Shown: piece by piece, positions 51,482 to 60,451 of the stretch
Layout of the letters: every line of letters begins with the position of its first letter
Position numbering within the stretch: position 1 is the first letter of the stretch
Assembly: GCF_000632495.1 (NCBI RefSeq)
Contig: NZ_JFZT01000044.1
Coordinates: forward strand, 114,508-178,507
Source: Candidatus Acidianus copahuensis
Lineage (GTDB): Archaea; Thermoproteota; Thermoprotei_A; Sulfolobales; Sulfolobaceae
Length of the DNA stretch: 64,000 nt
Direction: 5' to 3'
Position numbers and translations under genes: made by a program
Notes under the pieces: generated by a model
Told to the model about the DNA's origin: nothing
Database searches by the model: none
Seen by the model: only the letters and a program-made list of their open reading frames with translations

Positions 51482-53344
51482 ATGAAGATCAGTTGGATGA
51501 TAGGGGGCGCCCAAGGTACGGGTGTCGATACCTCTGCTAATATTTTCGGAAATGCGTTAGCAGAAGCTGGATATTACATTTATGGTAATAGGGAATATTA
51601 CTCTAACATTAAGGGTAGACATAGTTACTTTAACCTAACAATAAGCGATAAGAGAACTCATAGCATAAGACAGAAAGTCGAAATTTTAGCGTCGTTCGAC
51701 GCAGAGACAGTTTTCCAACACTTCGATGATGTGACTAAGGTAATAATATACAACACAGGAGTTAAAGATACTTCTATTGATAGAGTGCAAAGCATGGAGC
51801 CTGAGGTGGCAGAGAGAGTTAAGGCAAAGCTGAAGTCAGCGGGGTTCGATACTACTGTAGGGGGAGCCTTAAAGTACGCTGAGAACAAGGGAGTAAAGAC
51901 AATCGAAGTGAATTATGATGAGATTCTTAAGAAAGTAGCTTCAGCCATGTCCGTCCCACTTTCTGTTGCAGAGAGAGGTAAGAATACCGCTGCTATTGCA
52001 GCCTCTTATTCTCTATTGGGATTAAATAGGTCTCATCTTTTCAACGCTATAAAGAGGACGTTTAGGCAAGAGACCTTCGTTAAGCTCAATTCATTGGTTG
52101 TTGAGCAAACTAGTGTCCCATCTATGTTCAATTTAAATGAGATACCTAGAGAGGGAAGAAGGGTGCAGTTAGATGGGAATACTGCTGTCGCAATGGGAAA
52201 AATATATGGTGGAATTGGATTCCAATCCTATTACCCTATCACACCTGCTTCTGACGAGAGCTTTTACATAGAGGAACACCAAGAAGTACTTTACGAAGAT
52301 CCAGAAACTGGAGATAAAAGAAAGAGGACTATCGTTGTAGTTCAGGCAGAGGACGAACTGGCTGCAGTGAATATGGCTATAGGCGCGTCTTTAACGGGAG
52401 TTAGGGCAGCAACCGCAACGTCTGGTCCTGGATTTTCCTTAATGGCTGAGGGAATAGGTTGGGCAGGAATGAATGAGGCTCCGGTGGTTGTCACATTTTA
52501 CATGAGGGGAGGTCCATCAACTGGTCTACCTACCAGGACGTCTCAGTCAGATCTATTATTTGCCATGCATGCAGGTCACGGGGAGTTTCCAAGAATAGTA
52601 ATAGCGTCTGGGGATCACGCCGAATCATTTGCAGATGCCGTATTAGCCTTTAATCTAGCTGAAAGGTATCAAACTCCAGTTATACACTTAGTTGAGAAAG
52701 CATTGGCAAACGCATACAGCATAATGGACGTTGACGAGCTTGGACTTGATAAGATTAGAGCGGAACGCGGAAAAATACTAAAAGTTGATAAGAGATTCAT
52801 GGTAACTGATGACGGTATATCTCCAAGGATTTTACTAGGCGAACATCCAATTTTCTATACTGGAGATGAACATAATGAAGAGGGGCACATTTCAGAAGAT
52901 GTTGAAAATAGGACTACTATGTACGCAAAAAGAATGAGAAAGCTAGAAACAGCAGATAGGGAAATACCAGAAGAGGAAAGAATAAAGGTGTTTGGGAATC
53001 CCAACAGTAAGATAGCTATAATCACCTGGGGGTCTCCCAAGGGATCAGTATTAGATGCTGTTGAAGATTTAGGTGAGGACATAGAGGTTATCCAGTTAAG
53101 GATATTTAGCCCATTTCCAAGAAAGTTAATTCCTAATTTACTTAAGGGCAAAGAGGCTATAATTGACGTGGAAGGAAATTACGAGGCACAAGCTGCTCAG
53201 GTTATGAAGGAATATACTGGAATAGAGCCGACGCATTACGTCTTAAAGTGGAACGGAAGGCCTATGGGATCAGACGAAGTAACGGAAGGAATAAGAAGGG
53301 CATTAAGCGGAGAAAGAAAGGTGGTGCTAAATGGCGGTGCCTAA
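51482..53344 (+). CDS. 2-oxoacid:ferredoxin oxidoreductase, alpha (gamma-alpha fused) subunit
   Basis: 620 aa, close to the characterised Sulfolobus enzyme. Residues 1-200 are the gamma domain (MIGGAQGTGVDTSANIFGNA), and residues 225-620 the alpha part with the CoA-site motif YPITP at 251-255. EDELAAVNMAIGASLTGVRA, SGPGFSLMAEGIGWAGMNEA and PTRTSQSDLLFAMHAGHGEF follow. Together with the beta subunit it oxidises pyruvate and 2-oxoglutarate to acyl-CoA, passing electrons to ferredoxin. Own promoter upstream; stop overlaps the beta gene by 14 bases. Confidence 0.95.
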   Translation: MKISWMIGGAQGTGVDTSANIFGNALAEAGYYIYGNREYYSNIKGRHSYFNLTISDKRTHSIRQKVEILASFDAETVFQHFDDVTKVIIYNTGVKDTSIDRVQSMEPEVAERVKAKLKSAGFDTTVGGALKYAENKGVKTIEVNYDEILKKVASAMSVPLSVAERGKNTAAIAASYSLLGLNRSHLFNAIKRTFRQETFVKLNSLVVEQTSVPSMFNLNEIPREGRRVQLDGNTAVAMGKIYGGIGFQSYYPITPASDESFYIEEHQEVLYEDPETGDKRKRTIVVVQAEDELAAVNMAIGASLTGVRAATATSGPGFSLMAEGIGWAGMNEAPVVVTFYMRGGPSTGLPTRTSQSDLLFAMHAGHGEFPRIVIASGDHAESFADAVLAFNLAERYQTPVIHLVEKALANAYSIMDVDELGLDKIRAERGKILKVDKRFMVTDDGISPRILLGEHPIFYTGDEHNEEGHISEDVENRTTMYAKRMRKLETADREIPEEERIKVFGNPNSKIAIITWGSPKGSVLDAVEDLGEDIEVIQLRIFSPFPRKLIPNLLKGKEAIIDVEGNYEAQAAQVMKEYTGIEPTHYVLKWNGRPMGSDEVTEGIRRALSGERKVVLNGGA

Positions 53345-54242
53345 ACCTCAGTGGAACGATTGGTGCCCCGGATGTGGGGACTTTGGTATACTTAACGCAG
53401 AACAAATGGCGTTAAACGAACTGGGGCTAAATCCTAATAAGGTAGTAATTGTATCTGGAATAGGATGTTCAGGGAAATTACCTCACTTCATGAGGAATCC
53501 AATATCAGGAGTTCACACTCTTCATGGCAGGGCTGTAGCTTTCGCTCTAGGGATAAAGGAGTCTAATCCAGATTTAGAAGTGATAGTGAATGCAGGAGAC
53601 GGAGATCAGCTCGGAATAGGAGTAGGTCACTTTGTAAGCATTGGGAGAAGAAATCCCGACATAACTTTAATACTTCATGACAACGGAGTTTACGGTTTAA
53701 CTAAAGGTCAAGCAGCTCCTACCTTAAGGAAAGGTGTCAAGACAAAATCCTTGCCTAGACCTAACATTAACGATAATATAAATCCGTTGGCGCTAGCTAT
53801 AACATCAGGTTACACTTTTGTGGCTAGAAGCTACGCATATGACGTCAAACATTTAAAAGATATTATAAAAGCTGCAGTACAACACAAAGGGCTTTCCTTA
53901 ATAGACGTTCTTCAGCCATGTCCTACCTACAATGATATAAACACAAAGGAATGGTATGATAAGAGGATATATAAGTTGGATTCAGAGCCGGGTTGGGATC
54001 CAATAGTTAAAAGATTGGAAGAGAAAGATGAGAAAATGGCCAAAGGCCTACTGAGAGCTATGGAATGGGGTGATAGAATACCTATAGGTATATTCTATGA
54101 ATACAATACATCAACTCTAGAAGAGAGGATAGCTGAGGTATCTCCTAGCTATAAGACGATGGGTCCAGCAAATGTGAAAATAGAGAAAGAGGGTAAGCTT
54201 CTAACGGATATTGAGGATCTTATTAAGGAGAAAGAAGTATAG
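53331..54242 (+). CDS. 2-oxoacid:ferredoxin oxidoreductase, beta subunit
   Basis: 303 aa. Cysteines for the 4Fe-4S cluster are in WCPGCGDFG (Cys12, Cys15) and GIGCSGKLPHF (Cys46), with the fourth probably in LQPCPTYND. Thiamine diphosphate motif is NAGDGDQLGIGVGHFVSIGR through LILHDNGVYGLTKGQ. Lys49 in GCSGK is the residue reported to affect substrate range in the S. tokodaii enzyme. Lacks the extra ferredoxin domains of bacterial single-chain enzymes, as usual in Sulfolobales. Confidence 0.95.
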   Translation: MAVPKPQWNDWCPGCGDFGILNAEQMALNELGLNPNKVVIVSGIGCSGKLPHFMRNPISGVHTLHGRAVAFALGIKESNPDLEVIVNAGDGDQLGIGVGHFVSIGRRNPDITLILHDNGVYGLTKGQAAPTLRKGVKTKSLPRPNINDNINPLALAITSGYTFVARSYAYDVKHLKDIIKAAVQHKGLSLIDVLQPCPTYNDINTKEWYDKRIYKLDSEPGWDPIVKRLEEKDEKMAKGLLRAMEWGDRIPIGIFYEYNTSTLEERIAEVSPSYKTMGPANVKIEKEGKLLTDIEDLIKEKEV

Positions 54243-54411
54243 CCTTTTTTAAGTCTTCTTGTCTTAATCTTATATAATTTAATTTTTACTGAATTTATAA
54301 TATTAATCAATAATATGATGAGTATCATATTCAATAAATTTAAATTTATCTCTACTAGATAACATAGTTACGTTTTTTAATCGATTAATAAATACACATA
54401 ATCTGATAGAA

Positions 54412-56004
54412 ATGAAGCTAAAGTTAATTGCTGCTATAATTGTCTCTATCATTCTTGTAGGTTTTTTCCTAAACCTAACATTTCTCGCCCAACCCCAAGT
54501 TCAGCCTAACGTACAAGCTCTCTCTCCAATTACAACTAGTTATTATCAGTATAATGGGACATATTTTCCATACATAATTAAGGTCACGTATTACCCCGGT
54601 AATGCTAGTTCTAATATGGGATTTCCTGATAACTGGCCTGTGACTAACTATAACCAGGAGTTTGAATCAGTGGTGAATACTAGTTGTTTAGATCTTCAAA
54701 GAGGAGTTTCATGGGAATTACCAGCCGATATGCTTGGCGGAGGAGTACCAATACCTCTTTCTACTCCAGCCTCACAGTTACCAGCATCCTCAGTAATAGG
54801 TCAAAAAGCTGCATTGGTCTTTCTGACTCAAGATGTAGGTCAACCTCTAGGAGTAAGTCTAGCTGATAACTTACTTTTTGTAGAAGAGGATAGTGGACCA
54901 GGCACAGTTGTAGCTGTTAATCCGGTAACTGGAAACGTTGTATGGTACGCTACAGGATTAGCTAGTATGGCTATGCAAGATCCAGTTGTGGATAATGGAA
55001 TAGTTTATGTTCCAGTTGGAGACATAGGATTCACTTTTACTGCAGTAGAACATGCATTAAAGAATATAACTACTGGAGTTTATAGAGGATCTACCTATGG
55101 AGCGATTTACGCATTTAACGCCTCCGATGGGCAACTACTATGGATGAGATTTACGTTTGGAGAGAACATGCCTGATCCAGCAGTTTACGGAGGAATCTTA
55201 GCTTATGCGACTGGTGGAGGTTGTTTTATTGGATTAAACGCAACAACTGGTCAGGTCTTGTGGATTACAAAACTTCCAGGATATATTGACAGTATGAGCA
55301 GCGTTAATTACTATGTTTTGCCTAATGGTACTCCTATCTTCATAGCAGGTTTTACTTTAACGTCTTATCCTTACGGTGAATTAGTAGCGGTCAATGGAGA
55401 GAACGGGAATGTATTGTGGAAATCTCAATTACCTAGTGATTATATCCCATATAATACAGGAATGGGTGATTCTCCTGCAACTGTTTTACAGAGCATGGGT
55501 ATTATACTTAAGGATACTATAGCTAATTTTAGAAATGGAACAGTAGACACGGTGATTTTTGCAGTAAATGCAACTAACGGAGACGTTCTATGGGTGAAGA
55601 ACCTCGGCAGAGGAGCAGTTCCTCCAGCATTTAAGGCATCAATGATATCAGCTAACGGCAATGTAGCTTACGTAGGAGTTCCTTCGTTAGGAGAAATAGA
55701 TGCGATTTCGGTTAGCAACGGTAACATAATTTGGAGCACTAGGTTGCCAGATCTAGGAATTCCTCCAACAGAGCCTGGTGGTCCTAGAGGTGCACCTGTG
55801 ATCTATCATGGATATCTGATATCAGCTGCAGGCAGTTCTGTCTATGTAATTAGCCCAGAAGATGGAAAAGTTATCTCGATGTACAATATAGGAGGAAGGT
55901 TTGGGATAGTTTATCCAGTAATAGCTGGAAATACCATATTCCTAACGAATAGTTACGGTTGGGTAATGGCTTTACCTTTAACTGAGATATACGCAGGATT
56001 ATAA
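54412..56004 (+). CDS. Secreted PQQ-like beta-propeller protein
   Basis: 530 aa. Signal or anchor helix LIAAIIVSIILVGFFLNLTF, then a propeller with seven visible PQQ-type blades: TVVAVNPVTGNVVWYATG, AIYAFNASDGQLLWM, FIGLNATTGQVLWITK, ELVAVNGENGNVLWKSQ, VIFAVNATNGDVLWVKN, EIDAISVSNGNIIWSTR, SVYVISPEDGKVISMY. It lacks a cytochrome domain. Either a quinoprotein dehydrogenase-like enzyme or a BamB-like scaffold; a PQQ-binding Cys-Cys pair is not seen. Poly-T then poly-A (56008-56029) follows as a likely terminator. Separate from the OFOR operon, with its own TATA region near 54385. Confidence 0.82.
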   Translation: MKLKLIAAIIVSIILVGFFLNLTFLAQPQVQPNVQALSPITTSYYQYNGTYFPYIIKVTYYPGNASSNMGFPDNWPVTNYNQEFESVVNTSCLDLQRGVSWELPADMLGGGVPIPLSTPASQLPASSVIGQKAALVFLTQDVGQPLGVSLADNLLFVEEDSGPGTVVAVNPVTGNVVWYATGLASMAMQDPVVDNGIVYVPVGDIGFTFTAVEHALKNITTGVYRGSTYGAIYAFNASDGQLLWMRFTFGENMPDPAVYGGILAYATGGGCFIGLNATTGQVLWITKLPGYIDSMSSVNYYVLPNGTPIFIAGFTLTSYPYGELVAVNGENGNVLWKSQLPSDYIPYNTGMGDSPATVLQSMGIILKDTIANFRNGTVDTVIFAVNATNGDVLWVKNLGRGAVPPAFKASMISANGNVAYVGVPSLGEIDAISVSNGNIIWSTRLPDLGIPPTEPGGPRGAPVIYHGYLISAAGSSVYVISPEDGKVISMYNIGGRFGIVYPVIAGNTIFLTNSYGWVMALPLTEIYAGL

Positions 56005-56100
56005 GTTAGTTTTTTTTTTTAAAAAAAGATCTTTATTGTTTTTTCCTCATTGTACTTTTTGGTAAATGGAAAAATCCAAAACATTAAACAAATGTGAAGT

Positions 56101-56590
56101 TAAGAGCCGCCCGTCTCCTTGCTCTTTACCTTAGATCCAATTGGTTTTTAGGGATGTTAAGTATTTTCTCTTGATTACTACTAAGTGGGTTTTTAGGTTC
56201 TTTGCCTTTTCTTGCATCCTCATCTACATGTTGTTTAGTTTAGAGAAACCTATGTCAAGTGTTTTGTTTTCTTCTTTTTTGCCTAAGCGTTTTAGGTTGT
56301 ATCCTGAGGGACTTATTGATGTTTTATGGAGGAGTAGGGCATGGTTAGTGTCATTTTAATAATTCTTGAGTACGCGCTTGTCTAGTTGTCTTGGTAATAG
56401 GTGTGTTTTGTTTTTCTCATGTTTTATTTTCATTATTTTTGTTTTCATTCTTGTAAATATAGTGTTTTATATTCTCATATTGTTTTATTTAACAAAATTT
56501 TCATGCAATCACATAAAAGTTGTTGTACTCAATATTTTTTACTATATTGAGTTTAGATCTTAGGTAAAAGGCGAGGCTTTCAGTTGTAAG
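56101..56590 (-). mobile_element. Insertion sequence remnant, copy 1
   Basis: The minus strand from 56590 begins TTACAACTGAAAGCCTCGCC, then a hairpin CTCAATAT/ATATTGAG and a 190-bp AT-rich end shared with 58003-58190 (called R3). It is followed by a broken transposase frame (56359-56141) that includes PSGYNLKRLGKKEENKTLDI and KNLKTHLVVIKRKYLTSLKT, with one internal stop. The middle of the element is deleted. The left-end motif is the same as in the mini-elements. Confidence 0.55.
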
Positions 56591-56684
56591 TTTTCCGGTA
56601 GAGAATTATAGTGAGATTAACAAGAGACAGAATCCTAGTTAACAAGATAAGCTTAAATCAGTTTAGGACAATATTAGTACAAAT

Positions 56685-57026
56685 ATGGAGCTAATAAGTA
56701 AGGGAGAAGAGTCTTTTGAACTTGCAAAGATGTCGATGGAAAAAGGAGTTTATTGGCTTGTCTGCTTCCTCTCACACCAATCAGTAGAACTTGTAGCTAA
56801 GGGTAAGCTTTACATCAAGGCCGGTTCTTTTCCTTTTACTCATAATATTTGCACTTTGATACGTCTTTTAGGGAACCCTTCTCAAGAGGTCTTAGACGCA
56901 TGTGAATTTCTAAACCCACATTATACCGCTTCAAGATACTCTCAAATGGACTATTATAGTAAGAACACAGCGGAATTATGCATGAGAAACGCAGAAGTGA
57001 TCTTGTCATGGCTGAAGACCTTATAA
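56685..57026 (+). CDS. HEPN-domain protein (toxin of HEPN-MNT pair)
   Basis: 113 aa, all helical. HEPN marks are EESFELAKMSMEKGVYWLVC (Lys at the start of helix 1 region), FLSHQSVELVAKGKLYIKAG, the HNICTLIRLLG segment, and the YTASRYSQMDYYSKNTAELC stretch before the last helix. The R-x4-6-H RNase motif seen in active toxins is not clear, so activity is uncertain. Overlaps the nucleotidyltransferase gene. Pairs of this kind act as toxin-antitoxin systems in which the MNT protein modifies the HEPN protein with AMP. Confidence 0.82.
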   Translation: MELISKGEESFELAKMSMEKGVYWLVCFLSHQSVELVAKGKLYIKAGSFPFTHNICTLIRLLGNPSQEVLDACEFLNPHYTASRYSQMDYYSKNTAELCMRNAEVILSWLKTL

Positions 57027-57361
57027 GGAGACTTGAGGAGTTAGTCTCAAAGTATGACTTTATGTTTAGTGATTTTGTTGAGAAGTACAAGACTGAGTTT
57101 CCTAAGAGCACTTTAATATTATTTGGGAGTAGAGGTAGAGGGACTAATAGACCTTCCAGTGACTTTGACTTACTATCTATTTTCGAAAGAGTTGAAGATA
57201 GGTTTTTATTAGCATCAAAAATACTTTCATTATCACCGTTTCTACCTATAGATATAATTGTTATTACAAAGGATGAACTGAAAGAACGTATAATAATGCA
57301 AATGCTAAAAGAAGGTTGTAAGAGTGTATATGATGGTCTTTCCCTGAATCTATGTAAATAA
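57008..57361 (+). CDS. MNT-type minimal nucleotidyltransferase (antitoxin)
   Basis: 117 aa from the ATG at 57008, overlapping the HEPN gene by 19 bases. An upstream in-frame start at 56978 is less likely. The active site is LFGSRGRGTNRPSSDFDLLS, with GS and the two Asp residues of the D-x-D pair that bind metal and NTP. The rest (RFLLASKILSLSPFLPIDII) completes the minimal fold. It would add nucleotides to a Tyr of the HEPN partner and silence it. Confidence 0.87.
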   Translation: MAEDLIRRLEELVSKYDFMFSDFVEKYKTEFPKSTLILFGSRGRGTNRPSSDFDLLSIFERVEDRFLLASKILSLSPFLPIDIIVITKDELKERIIMQMLKEGCKSVYDGLSLNLCK

Positions 57362-57540
57362 AAAGTGTATCACTTTACTAATTTTTTCCCAAAGCTTTAC
57401 GTAGCTACACAAGAATTGTAACAGAAACCTTAGCTGTGAGAATGTCACTTGTTAATCAGTAATTGAAGACCTACTTTCTTTTAACGTAAGAAATTAATTA
57501 GTGGTAATGTGTAGTGCGGCGTGTATTCAACAGTTTCACC

Positions 57541-58190
57541 CCTCTGAGAGAAATTGTATAAATTCATTGTAGATTGTGAAGAATATTTTCATCCAACCTT
57601 ATTATTGTTTCTTTTGTTGATCTTGCTGGGAAAAGTTTATCCATGCTTGCTAGCCTGTATTTTACAATCCTAAACACTTGTTCTACCACGTTTCCTACTC
57701 CGAACTTCTCGTTTTTGTTTGGTAAAGGTAGTGTGCTGCAAGAGATTTAGCTATTTCCTCAAGACTGTAAAAACGTGAGGATGCATTTATTTGTGTTTCT
57801 TAACTTGAATTTCAAGATAAGAGAAATAATTTATTTTTTAATTTTCCTTATTGCACGTTGGTTAAGGGATTTATGTGTTTGTTCATGTTGATCCCCTTGG
57901 TAATATCAACTCCCCCTAATCCTTTTATGTTTTCTTAACTAGTTTAGTTTAAACTTGATTCTTTAGTGTTTAAATAGATTTATGTGTAAGGTAATTTATC
58001 AAGTGTGTTTGCTTTTCTCGTTTTATTTTCAATATTTTTGTTTCTATTCCTGTAAATATAGTGTTTTTTATTTTCCGTATCGTATTATTTAATAAAATTT
58101 TTATATAATCATATAAAAGTTGTTGTACTCAATATTTTTTACTATATTGTGTATGGATCTAAGGTAAAGAGCAAGGATTTCTGTTGTAAA
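57541..58190 (-). mobile_element. Insertion sequence remnant, copy 2
   Basis: Minus strand from 58190: TTTACAACAGAAATCCTTGC, then the R3 end sequence (also at 56401-56590). A gap of AT-rich DNA follows, then an N-terminal transposase piece: SLEEIAKSLAAHYL and, after a frameshift, KNEKFGVGNVVEQVFRIVKY and RLASMDKLFPARSTKETIIR. The family is not certain; the look is of a DDE transposase. The end with copy 1 in the same direction brackets the HEPN-MNT genes. The gap 57362-57540 shows nothing. Confidence 0.6.
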
Positions 58191-58215
58191 CCCTTCAGTA
58201 ATTGCTGAAAATATA

Positions 58216-58689
58216 TCATCTATATTCTGGTGGAAAGAATAACGACTTCCTTTCATAATATAGGGATTTCAGTGACTGGATCTGAGGAGGTATTTGTTCA
58301 TACTGATCCGAGTTAGCGAGATCGGCTATTTTTTGAGCTATCTGTATCATATTAAGGTCATGATTAACTATTTGATCAAGTTCTTCTGTATTAATTTTCC
58401 ATCTAGCATAAATATCTCCCCCTCCTCCTTGACTAGACATAATTTCTGTCTCTAACGATCTTAGATTGGATAGTATAAATTCCATTACTTTAAGCTGTGG
58501 AGAAAAGGGTTGAGTTGAGGCTAAAATACTTTCTTTCATTGAAATTGCTGAAATAGCCTGTTCTATTTTATCAGCCACACTTCTCCTTATAAGGAAATCG
58601 TCCTGTCTAATTAGATCCTTTGCCTTATATCCCCTGTATCCGGGAAGAAGAAGTTGTAATTGCTCAATTGGCGTTAATTCCCTTGGCAT
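58216..58689 (-). CDS. Helical protein of unknown function at the SPFH locus
   Basis: 157 aa, soluble, mostly helical. Starts MPRELTPIEQLQLLLPGYRG. Helices include RQDDFLIRRSVADKIEQAIS and LKVMEFILSNLRSLETEIMS; a Gly-rich break SQGGGGD lies in the middle. The length and pattern suggest a coiled-coil or adaptor. It is divergent from the SPFH gene (275 bases between starts), which hints at shared control. Family not recognised. Confidence 0.65.
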   Translation of the reverse strand: MPRELTPIEQLQLLLPGYRGYKAKDLIRQDDFLIRRSVADKIEQAISAISMKESILASTQPFSPQLKVMEFILSNLRSLETEIMSSQGGGGDIYARWKINTEELDQIVNHDLNMIQIAQKIADLANSDQYEQIPPQIQSLKSLYYERKSLFFPPEYR

Positions 58690-58963
58690 ACAAATTTAAT
58701 TAACTTCCGTATAGTTATAAAGTTTTATCTCCATGCATGTTAGGTAAAAAAGATTGTAAGGGATATATTGACCTTTCTAAGTTAAAGTATATTTCAGATA
58801 CAAAAAAAGATGCTTATTTTAGCTTTCCGTTTAAGATCTTACGTAAATTAAGAGGGGTTACGAGTTAAGCCCAGTTGAAGTTAGAAAAAAGTCTTTACGT
58901 TTATTCCTCAATGCATTCTTTCATGAAAATTTTTAATGTGACACCCAATATATTCTAGAGAAT

Positions 58964-59851
58964 ATGTCGAATATAGGTTTTAGAGGTCAAGTAATTTCAA
59001 CAGAAGATGAATCAACTGGAGCAAGTAAAATGACTGCTGATACAATAATATTTCGCTATCCTAGAGAAGCAATAGGTTCAAAATCTTTATTTCTAGTTCA
59101 ACCTACAGAAAGAGCCATCGTAATAGTCCAAGGTCAAATAGCAGCAGATCTTCCTCCTGGTTCTCATAATATTCAAAGTCCAGGTAATGCAGTATCATCA
59201 TTTCTATCAAAATTTAGGTATCAGCAACTACCATATGACACTTTGGTTTTCTTTGTTTCCACAACAAGGCATGAGGTTAAAGTTACAGGATTAAGTCAAA
59301 CTGATGACCTAGTTCCAGTAGAATATGAAACCGCAGCATACTTTAGAGTAAATAATCCGTCTTCTCTAGTTACAAACGTTCAATTTGGAGGAAATTACTT
59401 TAAGGATCAAGATCTGGGAATTTACATTTCGCCTATTGTTGATCAGGAAGTTAGTTCAATCCTTAACCAAGTAAAACTGACTGATGTTTATAAGAAATTC
59501 GGCGATATCTCTACAGCAGTTACTGCAGCTCTAAAGCAATTTCTTTCTGAAATTGGAATAGACCTAATATCCGTTAGAGTTACTAAGCTTCTCCCTCAGG
59601 ATCCAGAGCTAAGGAGGATAATCCAGTTGAGAGACTTAGGGATTCCAATAAACGACTCAGTTAGACTAGGTCTAGCTAGAGTATTAGCAGATCAGCAAAA
59701 TCCAGCGTCAGTTAATATGGCTATAGGAGTTCCATATTTCCCTAATTTAGCTACATTAGTGAACCTGTCAGATGGAGTATTCAGAGCGTTATCAACCAAG
59801 TTAAGTGGACAAACTAATGAACAAGAGAAGGGAAGTGGAGGTGGACAATGA
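58964..59851 (+). CDS. SPFH (band 7) domain protein
   Basis: 295 aa. The SPFH fold spans about residues 25-215: IIFRYPREAIGSKSLFLVQP, ERAIVIVQGQIAADLPPGSH, TLVFFVSTTRHEVKVTGLSQ, YETAAYFRVNNPSSLVTNVQ, SEIGIDLISVRVTKLLPQDP. This is the type seen in YdjI/virion-core-like SPFH proteins rather than stomatin, since no N-terminal membrane helix is seen. The C-terminal Gly/Gln tail is disordered. It could form ring or cage assemblies on membranes. Overlaps the following membrane-protein gene by 4 bases, so the two work together. Confidence 0.85.
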   Translation: MSNIGFRGQVISTEDESTGASKMTADTIIFRYPREAIGSKSLFLVQPTERAIVIVQGQIAADLPPGSHNIQSPGNAVSSFLSKFRYQQLPYDTLVFFVSTTRHEVKVTGLSQTDDLVPVEYETAAYFRVNNPSSLVTNVQFGGNYFKDQDLGIYISPIVDQEVSSILNQVKLTDVYKKFGDISTAVTAALKQFLSEIGIDLISVRVTKLLPQDPELRRIIQLRDLGIPINDSVRLGLARVLADQQNPASVNMAIGVPYFPNLATLVNLSDGVFRALSTKLSGQTNEQEKGSGGGQ

Positions 59852-60267
59852 ATTCTAGACAGATGTCGTATAGCGTAGCTACAGGTATTGGTTATTCTTT
59901 TATTATAACTATAATCATGTTTATAACATCTCTTGTAGTTAAATTGTTCTATCCTCCTTCTAATTTACTTCTAATCTCGCCTATTCTAGCCCTCTTTGTC
60001 ATACCAGCTGAGGGAATTGTAGAAATTGTTGTTTTAGCAATTCTCGTTATTTTCTCCTATCCTGTTAGGACAAGTGTGGAGAAAGAATCTTTTCTTTCAA
60101 TCAGAACTTTGGCCATTTATGCGGGTATTGGCTACTTAGTGCTTTCATTAATGCCTTATGCTTTTAAAGTTCCTTATCCTCAAACGTATATAGGTTTAGT
60201 AATTGCTTTTAACGTTATAAACGGGGCTATTGCTGGTTTGGCAGTCTCTCTAGTTAGAGGAAAGTAA
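59848..60267 (+). CDS. Four-helix membrane protein partner of SPFH
   Basis: 139 aa with four hydrophobic helices (IGYSFIITIIMFITSLVVKL, SPILALFVIPAEGIVEIVVL, TLAIYAGIGYLVLSLMPYAF, YIGLVIAFNVINGAIAGLAV) and short loops. Translationally coupled to the SPFH gene by a 4-base overlap. It may anchor the SPFH assembly. No homologue recognised. Confidence 0.75.
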   Translation: MNSRQMSYSVATGIGYSFIITIIMFITSLVVKLFYPPSNLLLISPILALFVIPAEGIVEIVVLAILVIFSYPVRTSVEKESFLSIRTLAIYAGIGYLVLSLMPYAFKVPYPQTYIGLVIAFNVINGAIAGLAVSLVRGK

Positions 60268-60451
60268 TAAAAATTTTTTATTATATAACGTAACTGAATA
60301 AGTCTTTTTTAGAAATAAAAAGGAAAAGATATTATAGTAGTAGTACATTGTTAATTATTTAAGACTATTATCTGTTTTCTTTTTAAGAATATGTATAATT
60401 CATGTAATAATTATATTTTTTAAAAAATTAAAATGATATAAATTAGTTACG

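Noticed and set aside
56141..56563. Plus-strand frames of 72 and 65 residues
   Set aside because: They lie opposite a transposase remnant and the AT-rich R3 end; the Phe/Val-rich look comes from the reversed AT-rich sequence.
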